Positions 1 through 5,729 of a DNA stretch of 5,729 nt are shown piece after piece (within the stretch, counting starts at the first letter, position 1; every line of letters begins with the position of its first letter). Under the pieces are notes generated by a model, which was not told the origin of the DNA, did no database searches, and saw only the letters and a program-made list of their open reading frames with translations. The stretch comes from Tannerella sp. (GTDB taxonomy: Bacteria > Bacteroidota > Bacteroidia > Bacteroidales > Tannerellaceae), in contig JAITHS010000133.1 in NCBI GenBank assembly GCA_031279875.1, positions 1 through 5,729 on the forward strand, written 5' to 3'. The position numbers were made by a program, and so were the translations under genes.

Positions 1-2643
1 TTACAGTAATTGTCCGAACATTACTGCGTTGATGAATATTTTAGTTGTGCCGTACCAATACATCCTGAAATTAAGGTCGTCGGCGATAAATATGATATGT
101 CCTTTGCCTTCCGCCTGTGTGATTATTGCGGGCGAACTGGCTATTTTTGCGATATTTGACGCTGATATACAGCCTGACAGATACGGATTGTTGAGATACG
201 ACAGCGGCACGGCGTAAGAACTTGAAGGCTTGGCAAAGGCTGTTGAGCCGACCCTGAAAACCGGTATTTCCGTTTGGTCGTAGCCCCAGCCGAGCGGATG
301 CGTCGGGTCTAAACGGCAATTGAGTATGACGCCTTCGACCGAAGTGCCGGAAGATTCCTCCGACCGAGATGCGTAACTTTTGTATGTCTGACGGTTTGAC
401 GGTTTGGTTTTTGTGGCTTCGTTCGTAACTGCGCTCGCCCGCAAAGTCGTCTCAATTTTCGTCAATCCCATGCTGTTAGTCCATTTGTAGGCCGCACCGG
501 TGGCGACAAGAAGCCCTCCTGCCGACACCCAGCTCTTGATTTTAGCGGTCGTAGCGGCGGTTAGCGAGCGTGTAGGTTGCCCGTCGGCCATTATTATAAC
601 GTTGTATTTACTGAGGTTGGCAGTGCCGAGCGACGAGTAATCTATCATTACCGGCGGTATGTTAAACCGTTTGCCGAGCATCATCCACACCTCTCCCGAT
701 TCGGGTATGCCCATACCGGAACCGGTTATCACAGCCACGCGCGGAAGCGTCAGAGGCGTAAAATAAGGCGTTCCAAGGTCATAATCCTGCATCAAAGCGC
801 TGCCGACGGAGTAAATATCAACCCCGCATTCAACCGCTAAACGGCTTACCAAAGAGTATAAGGAATCTTTGCCGACAGGCTGATTTTGTGTCATAACGAG
901 CATCGTGCCGCGTCCGAAATTGATTTTCCCGCCTTCGACAGGACACGTGAAAGGCTTGCTCGTTACCTTTACTATCAAGTTGTTACGTAGCAATTCGGCA
1001 AGCATCCGGGCGCTGTAATACTGCGAATTGTCAAACAGGTATCCGACTTTGCTGACCCCACCGATAACGCTGCCTCGCGGAAAGTCGATATTTTCAATTT
1101 TCACGCCCTGTAAGCCCTGTAAGCCCTGCACGCCTGCGACAGGTTCGTATTTCAAATTATAGGCATGAGGAAAAGTCCATGTCGAAATGTCGTAAAACGT
1201 GCTGTCGTCGTATTGAGTAACGTTTTCCATCAGCGTTTTGACCATCGACGAATATTTTTGATTAATGGGTATGACGTAAGAATCTTCTTTGTTGAATGTT
1301 TTTCCGTTGATTGTCTGATTATTAGCAAGATGATAAACGTCAATGCGGTGATATTTAAGGTTTTCAAGAAAATGATATGCGATAGCCTTTGAGCCGCGAG
1401 CGTTGAAAATATATCCCTGCACGGCGTCTTTTTTCGTTTCCGATTCGGCTGTTTTGTAATAATCACGCTGATAATCAATCAGTTCTTTGCGATTTTCATA
1501 CGCACCGTCGATAATTGCGAGTGCCGAGAAAGTTTGATTTCGGATAGTGAAAGGAAACGACATCTCGCCGTAGTTGCGTGTCGTTTTGAGATGTCCGCGC
1601 GACGCAAGTTGTTCAAACAGTATGCACACCGAGCCGTGAATGTCGCCATACGCCGCTCCTTTGCCGAAATAATAGTCGTCGTAGCGCTCTTTGGAGTAGT
1701 AGAGCGTACCGATTTGGTCGAGCGAGCGGGCGCAGTAGGACGTCATTTTCGATGTCAAATCCTGATTTTTACGCGGCGTCAGCGGATGAGTGCGTTTAGG
1801 GTGTCCGGGACTGAAATAATACGTTCTGTCGCCTCCCTGCTCGTGAAAGTCGCACACAATATTCGGCAACCACTCGAAATACATGTCGAGCGCGTTTCTG
1901 CCTTCCGGATGCTGCGCCATGAGCCAGTCGCGGTTGCAGTCTGCCCAATAATGATTTGTGCGGCCGCTCGGCCAAGGCTCGCCGAACTCCCGCGAATTGG
2001 GATCCGACACGTCCGGAAAACTCCGCGAAGTGTTAACCCATGAAGCAAACTTGTTAATGCCGTCTGGATTAAGCCCCGGCGTCAACACAATGACCATGTT
2101 ATCAAGCATTTGTTCTATTTTTTCTCCTTTCATCGCAGCCAAATAATAAGCTACGACGAGCGATGAATTGACGCCCGACGGCTCATTGCCGTGAATGGAG
2201 TACATCAGATTGACTATCACCGGCATATCGTCGGTTTTGAGGTTGCCCGACTGCTTTGTATCGGCAAGTTGGATATGCTGACGGCGTATTTCGTCGAGCC
2301 GCGCCTGATTTTTTTCCGACGTTATGGCGACCTGAATAAAAGGACGAAACTGATTTGTTCGACCAAACTGCTTGATACTCACTCGCTTAGATGCCGCATC
2401 AAGCGCCTGCATATACATCAGCACATTGTTCCAGTCGGCATGTTGCCGACCGACTTCAAAGCCCAGTACATCTTTCGGTTGAGGTATCGCCTCATCAAAC
2501 GAATATTTTCCGTCTGGAAGGAAATAATTAATGTCAAAAGCATAGTCTGCAACCGTCATTTGTGCACTTGCAAACATACTCAAACTGCTAAACAAAGCGC
2601 TGCAAATCAGCTTTTTAAAAGATTTTAAGAACATGTGTGTCAT
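1..2643 (-). CDS. Exported M14-family zinc carboxypeptidase with GATase1-like C-terminal region
   Basis: This is an 880-residue protein, complete, with its TAA stop at the window edge. It is predicted to hydrolyse peptides or peptide-like amide bonds in the periplasm or outside the cell. The M14 zinc site is intact (numbering from the ATG at 2643): HGNE gives His151 and Glu154, DFHEQGG gives the third ligand His267, and LFEQ gives the catalytic Glu344. NRDW (Asn237, Arg238) matches the substrate-carboxylate-binding Asn-Arg pair of carboxypeptidase A. Spacing between ligands is close to that of carboxypeptidase A. The N-terminus is a typical signal peptide (KSFKK, then a hydrophobic stretch, then ASAQ). 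Residues about 634-731 (VAVITGSGMG through GGLLVATGAA) look like a class I glutamine-amidotransferase-like fold, as in other large Bacteroidota M14 proteins; its role is unknown. I see no lipobox and no type IX sorting domain. A GTG at 2670 would extend the frame, but it lies upstream of a likely -7 box; ATG 2634 is an alternative start. The true substrate is unknown. Confidence 0.9.
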   Translation of the reverse strand: MTHMFLKSFKKLICSALFSSLSMFASAQMTVADYAFDINYFLPDGKYSFDEAIPQPKDVLGFEVGRQHADWNNVLMYMQALDAASKRVSIKQFGRTNQFRPFIQVAITSEKNQARLDEIRRQHIQLADTKQSGNLKTDDMPVIVNLMYSIHGNEPSGVNSSLVVAYYLAAMKGEKIEQMLDNMVIVLTPGLNPDGINKFASWVNTSRSFPDVSDPNSREFGEPWPSGRTNHYWADCNRDWLMAQHPEGRNALDMYFEWLPNIVCDFHEQGGDRTYYFSPGHPKRTHPLTPRKNQDLTSKMTSYCARSLDQIGTLYYSKERYDDYYFGKGAAYGDIHGSVCILFEQLASRGHLKTTRNYGEMSFPFTIRNQTFSALAIIDGAYENRKELIDYQRDYYKTAESETKKDAVQGYIFNARGSKAIAYHFLENLKYHRIDVYHLANNQTINGKTFNKEDSYVIPINQKYSSMVKTLMENVTQYDDSTFYDISTWTFPHAYNLKYEPVAGVQGLQGLQGVKIENIDFPRGSVIGGVSKVGYLFDNSQYYSARMLAELLRNNLIVKVTSKPFTCPVEGGKINFGRGTMLVMTQNQPVGKDSLYSLVSRLAVECGVDIYSVGSALMQDYDLGTPYFTPLTLPRVAVITGSGMGIPESGEVWMMLGKRFNIPPVMIDYSSLGTANLSKYNVIIMADGQPTRSLTAATTAKIKSWVSAGGLLVATGAAYKWTNSMGLTKIETTLRASAVTNEATKTKPSNRQTYKSYASRSEESSGTSVEGVILNCRLDPTHPLGWGYDQTEIPVFRVGSTAFAKPSSSYAVPLSYLNNPYLSGCISASNIAKIASSPAIITQAEGKGHIIFIADDLNFRMYWYGTTKIFINAVMFGQLL
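1105..1131. repeat. Three-copy 9-bp in-frame tandem repeat inside the M14 gene
   Basis: On the plus strand GCCCTGTAA occurs twice in tandem, followed by a third, slightly diverged copy, GCCCTGCAC. In the gene (minus strand) it encodes repeating VQG/LQG triplets at about residues 505-513 of the 880-residue protein. It lies in the linker between the peptidase domain and the C-terminal region. Because the unit is a multiple of three, gain or loss of copies would keep the reading frame. Confidence 0.8.
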
Positions 2644-2657
2644 TATTAAATTTTTTG

Positions 2658-2665
2658 CAAATATA
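2658..2665 (-). promoter_or_regulatory. Candidate Bacteroidota -7 box for the M14 peptidase
   Basis: Read on the minus strand the sequence is TATATTTG, which fits the Bacteroidota housekeeping sigma -7 consensus TAnnTTTG. Transcription would begin near 2651, leaving a leader of roughly 8 nt to ATG 2643 or 17 nt to ATG 2634. I see no good TTTG-type -33 partner at the usual distance, so the call rests on the -7 box and its position. It argues against the GTG start at 2670, which would lie upstream of the transcript. Confidence 0.55.
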
Positions 2666-2728
2666 CGCACTTTTTTTGAATTATGTGCTTTTTTTAAGGA
2701 AGAATAAACTTCTATGTAATTTTTTATC

Positions 2729-2736
2729 TAATTTTG
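2729..2736 (+). promoter_or_regulatory. Candidate Bacteroidota -7 box for the sigma-fecR-susC operon
   Basis: TAATTTTG matches TAnnTTTG exactly and is followed by C, as is common for this promoter class. The predicted start of transcription is near 2743, about 14 nt before the ATG at 2757 and about 32 nt before the internal ATG at 2775. The -33 element is not recognisable. The box suggests basal expression of the operon from the housekeeping sigma factor; any additional autoregulation by the ECF sigma cannot be read from the sequence. Confidence 0.55.
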
Positions 2737-2756
2737 CAGGTAAAATATACAAATAA

Positions 2757-3326
2757 ATGTCGAAACAATGCAATATGGAAATCAACGAGACCGAATATGT
2801 CAGGCGCCTCAAAGAGGGTTCTCACGAAGCATATACGGTTTTGTATAATTTCTATTTGCCTAAACTGCACGCTTTTATTTATAATCTGACAGCCTCAAAA
2901 GATACTGCCGAAGAAATTGTGCAGGAAACTTTTGTCAAATTATGGATCAATCGGGAAAAGATTGATCTTGACCAGTCTTTTAAATCGTATTTATATACCA
3001 TAGCACGAAACCAACTGCTGAACGAATTTCGCCGACAGATGAACCATCCTGTTTTTGCAGACTACATCGAATATGCCAACCAACTCCAACTATCGGAAAA
3101 CACTACCGAAACTACTCTTGATTTTAAAGAATTTATTGCAGCGCTCAATAAAGCCAAACAAAAACTCTCTTCCCGACAGCGTCAAATATTCTACTTCAAC
3201 AAAGAACTCGGACAAACGGTACGCGACATAGCCATTAAATTCAATATTACGGAACAATCGGTACGCAACCAACTTTCGACAGCAATAGGCATTTTGCGCA
3301 AAGAAATGAAAAAACATGTTTTATAA
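2757..3326 (+). CDS. ECF-type RNA polymerase sigma factor (FecI-like / RpoE-like)
   Basis: This is a 189-residue protein of normal ECF sigma length, carrying only regions 2 and 4. Region 2 spans about residues 27-93: AEEIVQETFVKLW (51-63) is the core-RNA-polymerase-binding region 2.2, and KSYLYTIARNQLLNEFR (76-92) is the -10 recognition region 2.3-2.4. A variable linker (about 94-125) leads to region 4 (about 128-181), whose helix-turn-helix runs from TVRDIAIKFN to EQSVRNQLSTAI. It should direct RNA polymerase to promoters of its uptake operon when released by the FecR protein encoded 48 bp downstream. The ATG at 2757 follows an A-rich stretch; the in-frame ATG at 2775 (MEINETEYVRRLKEG) is a realistic alternative, because many Bacteroidota ECF sigmas begin at that point of the alignment. 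The recognition helix departs from the common S-KTVE-H pattern. Confidence 0.95.
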   Translation: MSKQCNMEINETEYVRRLKEGSHEAYTVLYNFYLPKLHAFIYNLTASKDTAEEIVQETFVKLWINREKIDLDQSFKSYLYTIARNQLLNEFRRQMNHPVFADYIEYANQLQLSENTTETTLDFKEFIAALNKAKQKLSSRQRQIFYFNKELGQTVRDIAIKFNITEQSVRNQLSTAIGILRKEMKKHVL

Positions 3327-3350
3327 CATAAAAAAAGGCATGTTATAAAA
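3319..3350. repeat. Perfect 11-bp inverted repeat between sigma factor and fecR
   Basis: TTTTATAACAT (3319-3329) and ATGTTATAAAA (3340-3350) are exact reverse complements separated by 10 bases. The left arm includes the last codons and the TAA stop of the sigma gene. Transcribed, it would form an AT-rich, fairly weak hairpin. No U-tract follows on the plus strand, so it does not look like a classical intrinsic terminator. It could act as an mRNA stability element, a partial attenuator that sets the sigma to anti-sigma ratio, or a protein-binding palindrome. A 10-bp direct repeat (AAAAAGGCAT at 3332-3341 and 3347-3356) overlaps it, so local duplication may have created the structure. Confidence 0.6.
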
Positions 3351-3374
3351 AGGCATTTCGGGTGTAATAGTAAT

Positions 3375-4403
3375 ATGACAAATCAAAAAGAAAGACTTCA
3401 ATATCTACTGTCCCAATACATGGGAAGGCGTATTAAGCCGGAAGAATTAGACGAACTGCAAACAATCGTCAACGCTTCCGGAAATGATGTACTCGACGAA
3501 TCCTTACAAACCATCTGGATGAACGACGAATACGCTTCCGCCCCATTAACGGAAAAACAGGGACAACGGATAATCGGACACATAAGGAAGAAAACCGCCG
3601 ATTCCGACAAGTTCAAACATCTCATTTATACTTTTGCAAGAGTAGCCGCCGTACTTATATTCGGATTGCTGTCGCTTTCGGTCTTCTACCTCTACCGTGC
3701 CAATCAGCGCATGAGCGTTTACGATAACAGCGACATTATATTAAATGTCGGCAACGGACAGGAAGCAGGATTTATTCTGCCCGATGGCACGTCGGTACGG
3801 TTAAACGCAGGCTCTACGCTCTGTTACACAAACAATTTCGGAGAAAGCAACCGTTTAGTCAATTTTTCGGGAGAAGCATTTTTCGATGTAAAACAAGACA
3901 AAAACCGACCGTTTATCGTCAGCACAAAACATCTTAATATCGAAGTAGTAGGAACAAGTTTTAACATTTACGCTTTCGAAAACGGTGATTTGGTCGAAAT
4001 GACACTGCTATCGGGCAGCGTTAAAGCATCCTCGAAAAAGAATCCCGAACGCTATGTGTTTGTAAAGCCTAACGAAAAAGTAATTTGCGACATTTCGACC
4101 GGCAACCTCAAAGTACAGGAAACAAACACCCAATATGAAACAGCCTGGCTCAACGGCGAAATAGTTTTCAAATCGGAAACATTAAGCAATGTGCTGGCAA
4201 AATTAGAACGCAAATACGGCGTTCATTTCAGGTATGAAGGCAATCCCGAACTGTTGAACGACCGTTTCACCGGACGCATCAGCAAAGACAACAACATCGG
4301 AGACGTAATGAAAATCCTGACCAAACATTATTCGTTGAAATACAAACAAGAGGACGACATATTTGTGTTGTCCGGCATAAATAGTAATAATTTAAAATTT
4401 TAA
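3375..4403 (+). CDS. FecR-family anti-sigma factor, inner-membrane protein with DUF4974-like C-terminus
   Basis: This is a 342-residue single-pass membrane protein expected to hold the adjacent ECF sigma factor inactive or primed and to receive the signal from the SusC-like transporter. Residues 1-80 form the cytoplasmic sigma-binding region (ERLQYLLSQYMGRRIKPEEL, and IWMND around Trp48). About 85-107 (YTFARVAAVLIFGLLSLSVF) is the transmembrane helix. The periplasmic FecR domain covers about 120-217, with the hallmarks LPDGTSVRLNAGSTL, GEAFFDV, RPFIV, VVGTSFNIYA and LLSGSV. From about 258 (NGEIVFKSETLSNVLAKLERKYG) to 335 lies the DUF4974-type module usual in Bacteroidota FecR proteins. Order and length are normal for the family and nothing is broken. 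It sits 48 bp after the sigma gene and 10 bp before susC, as expected for co-transcription. Start ATG 3375 has no evident Shine-Dalgarno, which is normal in this phylum. Confidence 0.95.
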   Translation: MTNQKERLQYLLSQYMGRRIKPEELDELQTIVNASGNDVLDESLQTIWMNDEYASAPLTEKQGQRIIGHIRKKTADSDKFKHLIYTFARVAAVLIFGLLSLSVFYLYRANQRMSVYDNSDIILNVGNGQEAGFILPDGTSVRLNAGSTLCYTNNFGESNRLVNFSGEAFFDVKQDKNRPFIVSTKHLNIEVVGTSFNIYAFENGDLVEMTLLSGSVKASSKKNPERYVFVKPNEKVICDISTGNLKVQETNTQYETAWLNGEIVFKSETLSNVLAKLERKYGVHFRYEGNPELLNDRFTGRISKDNNIGDVMKILTKHYSLKYKQEDDIFVLSGINSNNLKF

Positions 4404-4413
4404 ACATCACCGT

Positions 4414-5729
4414 ATGAACAATCATCATTACAAAACGCTAAAAAAACGAGTGATGCGCCTGCTACTCCTCGCAACGCTCTTTTTCGGTATTCATTCCGGC
4501 GCTTCGGCGCAAAATGACAAAATAACCCTTAACGTGAAAGATGTAACTATCCGGAAGTTTTTCGACAAAATAGAAGAACAGTCCGAATACCGGTTCACTT
4601 ATCGCGATATGTCGGTTGACGACGAAAAACGGGTTACTTATTCAACTTCGGGCGAGACGGTCGAATCGCTGCTGCAGAAAACGCTTAAACCGTTAGGCTT
4701 GCAGTTTCAAATTTCCGGAAACGATGTCGTAATTACCCGTAAAACAGATGTTTCCGAATCCCAAGACACTAAAAAATATGCCGGAATAATTACCGACGAA
4801 ACGGGAGAGCCTGTCGTCGGTGCCAGCATTGCCGTCAAGGGAAGCCAAACGGGAACGGTAACAACCGCAGACGGCAAATTTACCCTCGAAGCGCCTGTCG
4901 GTTCTACGTTATTAGTAACCTATATCGGTTACACGACACAGGAAATAAAATTAGGCGAAAACACTAATTTGCAGATTTTAATGCAGGAAGATCTGAAACT
5001 TTTAGACGAAGTAGTCGTGGTGGGCTACGGCACACAATCCAAAAAAACACTGACGGGCTCTGTTTCCGAAATAAGCATGGCTAACATCGAATCGGGAACA
5101 AAACCTACTATTACTCAGGCATTAGCCGGAAAAGCAGCCGGTCTTCGCGCTTTCCAGCAGTCGGCACAGCCCGGAGGCGGCGTCAACTTGAAGATAAGGG
5201 GAGAAGGCTCTCTGAATGCTGGCAACGATCCGCTGATTGTTGTCGATGGCTTTCCGATTAATGCTGCGGGCAGCCTTGATTTCAGCATCAAACAAAAGCA
5301 AGGTTCCGTCGATAATATGCTCGACTTCCTCAATCCCGAAGATGTAGAATCAATTACAGTGTTGAAAGATGCGGCATCGACGGCTATCTACGGTTCACGG
5401 GCAGGACACGGCGTTATTCTGATTACAACCAAAAAAGGAAAAGAACAGAAAGCGCAAGTCAGCTATTCGGGAAACGTATCGGTACAACAGATACGCAACA
5501 ACTATCAACTGCTTGATACCCGAAGTTTTATGGAAATGCGTAACAGGCAACTCTATGAAGAATACTTAAAAGTTTATGCTCTGGATATTTATGCGGATTA
5601 TCTCACATCGAGCGCAACAGCACCTCCTTTCAACCCCAAATACACTAACGATCAGATTTACAGGATACAAGGCACCGACTGGCTGAAAGAAATCTCGCGT
5701 ACCGGATTGATGCAACAACACAATCTTTC
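4414..5729 (+). CDS. SusC/RagA-like TonB-dependent outer-membrane transporter with STN signalling domain (5' part)
   Basis: The frame is open from ATG 4414 to the window edge, giving about 438 residues; the family is usually around 1000-1150, so most of the beta-barrel is missing. It should import a glycan, peptide or similar ligand using TonB energy and signal its presence inward. The order of parts is: signal peptide (KKRVMRLLLLATLFF, cleavage after GASA, residue 32); STN/secretin-like signalling domain about 37-109 (ITLNVKDVTIRKFFDKIEEQ); carboxypeptidase-regulatory-like beta-sandwich about 122-192 (GIITDETGEPVVGASIAVKG); TonB-box-like segment DEVVVVGYGTQ (198-208); plug domain about 208-340, including PLIVVDGFPI and the SusC signature region LKDAASTAIYGSRAGHGVILITTKKG. 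The barrel begins near 347. The STN domain marks it as a transducer acting on the upstream FecR. An internal ATG at 4453 is a less likely start, as it would remove the basic n-region. Confidence 0.95.
   Translation, partial: MNNHHYKTLKKRVMRLLLLATLFFGIHSGASAQNDKITLNVKDVTIRKFFDKIEEQSEYRFTYRDMSVDDEKRVTYSTSGETVESLLQKTLKPLGLQFQISGNDVVITRKTDVSESQDTKKYAGIITDETGEPVVGASIAVKGSQTGTVTTADGKFTLEAPVGSTLLVTYIGYTTQEIKLGENTNLQILMQEDLKLLDEVVVVGYGTQSKKTLTGSVSEISMANIESGTKPTITQALAGKAAGLRAFQQSAQPGGGVNLKIRGEGSLNAGNDPLIVVDGFPINAAGSLDFSIKQKQGSVDNMLDFLNPEDVESITVLKDAASTAIYGSRAGHGVILITTKKGKEQKAQVSYSGNVSVQQIRNNYQLLDTRSFMEMRNRQLYEEYLKVYALDIYADYLTSSATAPPFNPKYTNDQIYRIQGTDWLKEISRTGLMQQHNL

Larger units (their letters stand above)
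2644..2756. other. Divergent intergenic regulatory region
   Basis: This 113-bp AT-rich spacer separates the start codons of the peptidase gene (leftward) and the sigma gene (rightward). It contains one -7-like box for each direction and two T7 tracts (2671-2677 and 2689-2695). The tracts are flanked by GCAC and GTGC respectively, giving a near repeat. No riboswitch, tRNA or open frame of note is visible here. Confidence 0.6.

Noticed and set aside
1534..2043. A 169-residue open frame on the plus strand within the peptidase region
   Set aside because: It is antisense to the strongly conserved M14 catalytic region (HGNE, NRDW, DFHEQGG), is rich in Arg/Val/Ala as expected for a shadow frame, and shows no recognisable domain.
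2191..2628. A 145-residue plus-strand open frame opposite the N-terminal part of the peptidase
   Set aside because: It lies opposite well-supported coding sequence, including the signal peptide, and its translation resembles no known family.
2667..2695. GCAC-T7 and GTGC-T7 motifs as a bidirectional terminator or regulator site
   Set aside because: The inverted 4-bp arms are too short and the T tracts are common in AT-rich Bacteroidota spacers; noted only in the intergenic description.
2699..2712. Small palindrome GAAG-6-CTTC upstream of the sigma promoter as an operator
   Set aside because: A 4-bp stem is expected by chance in this AT-rich spacer, so it is not enough to call an operator.
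3319..3350. Intrinsic terminator between sigma and fecR
   Set aside because: The palindrome is AT-rich and is not followed by a U-tract on the plus strand, and genes on either side belong to one functional operon. It is kept only as an inverted repeat of unknown role.
5115..5333. A 72-residue minus-strand open frame inside susC
   Set aside because: It is antisense to the conserved SusC plug domain and has no family resemblance.

Overview
This window most likely comes from a Bacteroidota genome, probably order Bacteroidales. The evidence is a SusC/RagA-type TonB-dependent transporter with an STN domain, a FecR-type anti-sigma factor with the C-terminal DUF4974-like module, an ECF sigma factor, promoter-like TAnnTTTG (-7) boxes on both sides of the intergenic region, and no clear Shine-Dalgarno sequences. 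Assignment below phylum is inference.

Layout: 1-2643 (minus) is a large exported M14 zinc carboxypeptidase with a GATase1-like C-terminal region. About 113 bp of AT-rich DNA (2644-2756) holds two divergent promoter candidates. To the right, three plus-strand genes form one probable operon: an ECF sigma factor (2757-3326), a FecR-like inner-membrane anti-sigma factor (3375-4403), and the first ~438 residues of a SusC-like outer-membrane transporter with an N-terminal STN signalling domain (4414 to the window end, truncated by the edge). The sigma-fecR gap is 48 bp and contains a perfect 11-bp inverted repeat overlapping the sigma stop codon. The fecR-susC gap is only 10 bp.

How the parts work together: the three plus-strand genes make a textbook trans-envelope (cell-surface) signalling cassette. 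A ligand binding the SusC-like transporter is expected to be reported through its periplasmic STN domain to the periplasmic part of FecR, which then frees or activates the ECF sigma factor to transcribe the uptake operon. A susD-like surface lipoprotein gene would be expected just beyond the right edge but cannot be seen. The substrate cannot be read from this window. The divergent M14 peptidase could hint at a peptide- or glycopeptide-type substrate, but it could equally be an unrelated neighbour.

I see no tRNA, rRNA, CRISPR array, insertion sequence or phage gene. Each protein belongs to a recognisable family. The less ordinary points are the intercistronic inverted repeat, the short in-frame tandem repeat in the peptidase, the start-site correction forced by the promoter position, the unusual sigma region 4.2, and the shared regulatory region between the peptidase and the signalling operon.
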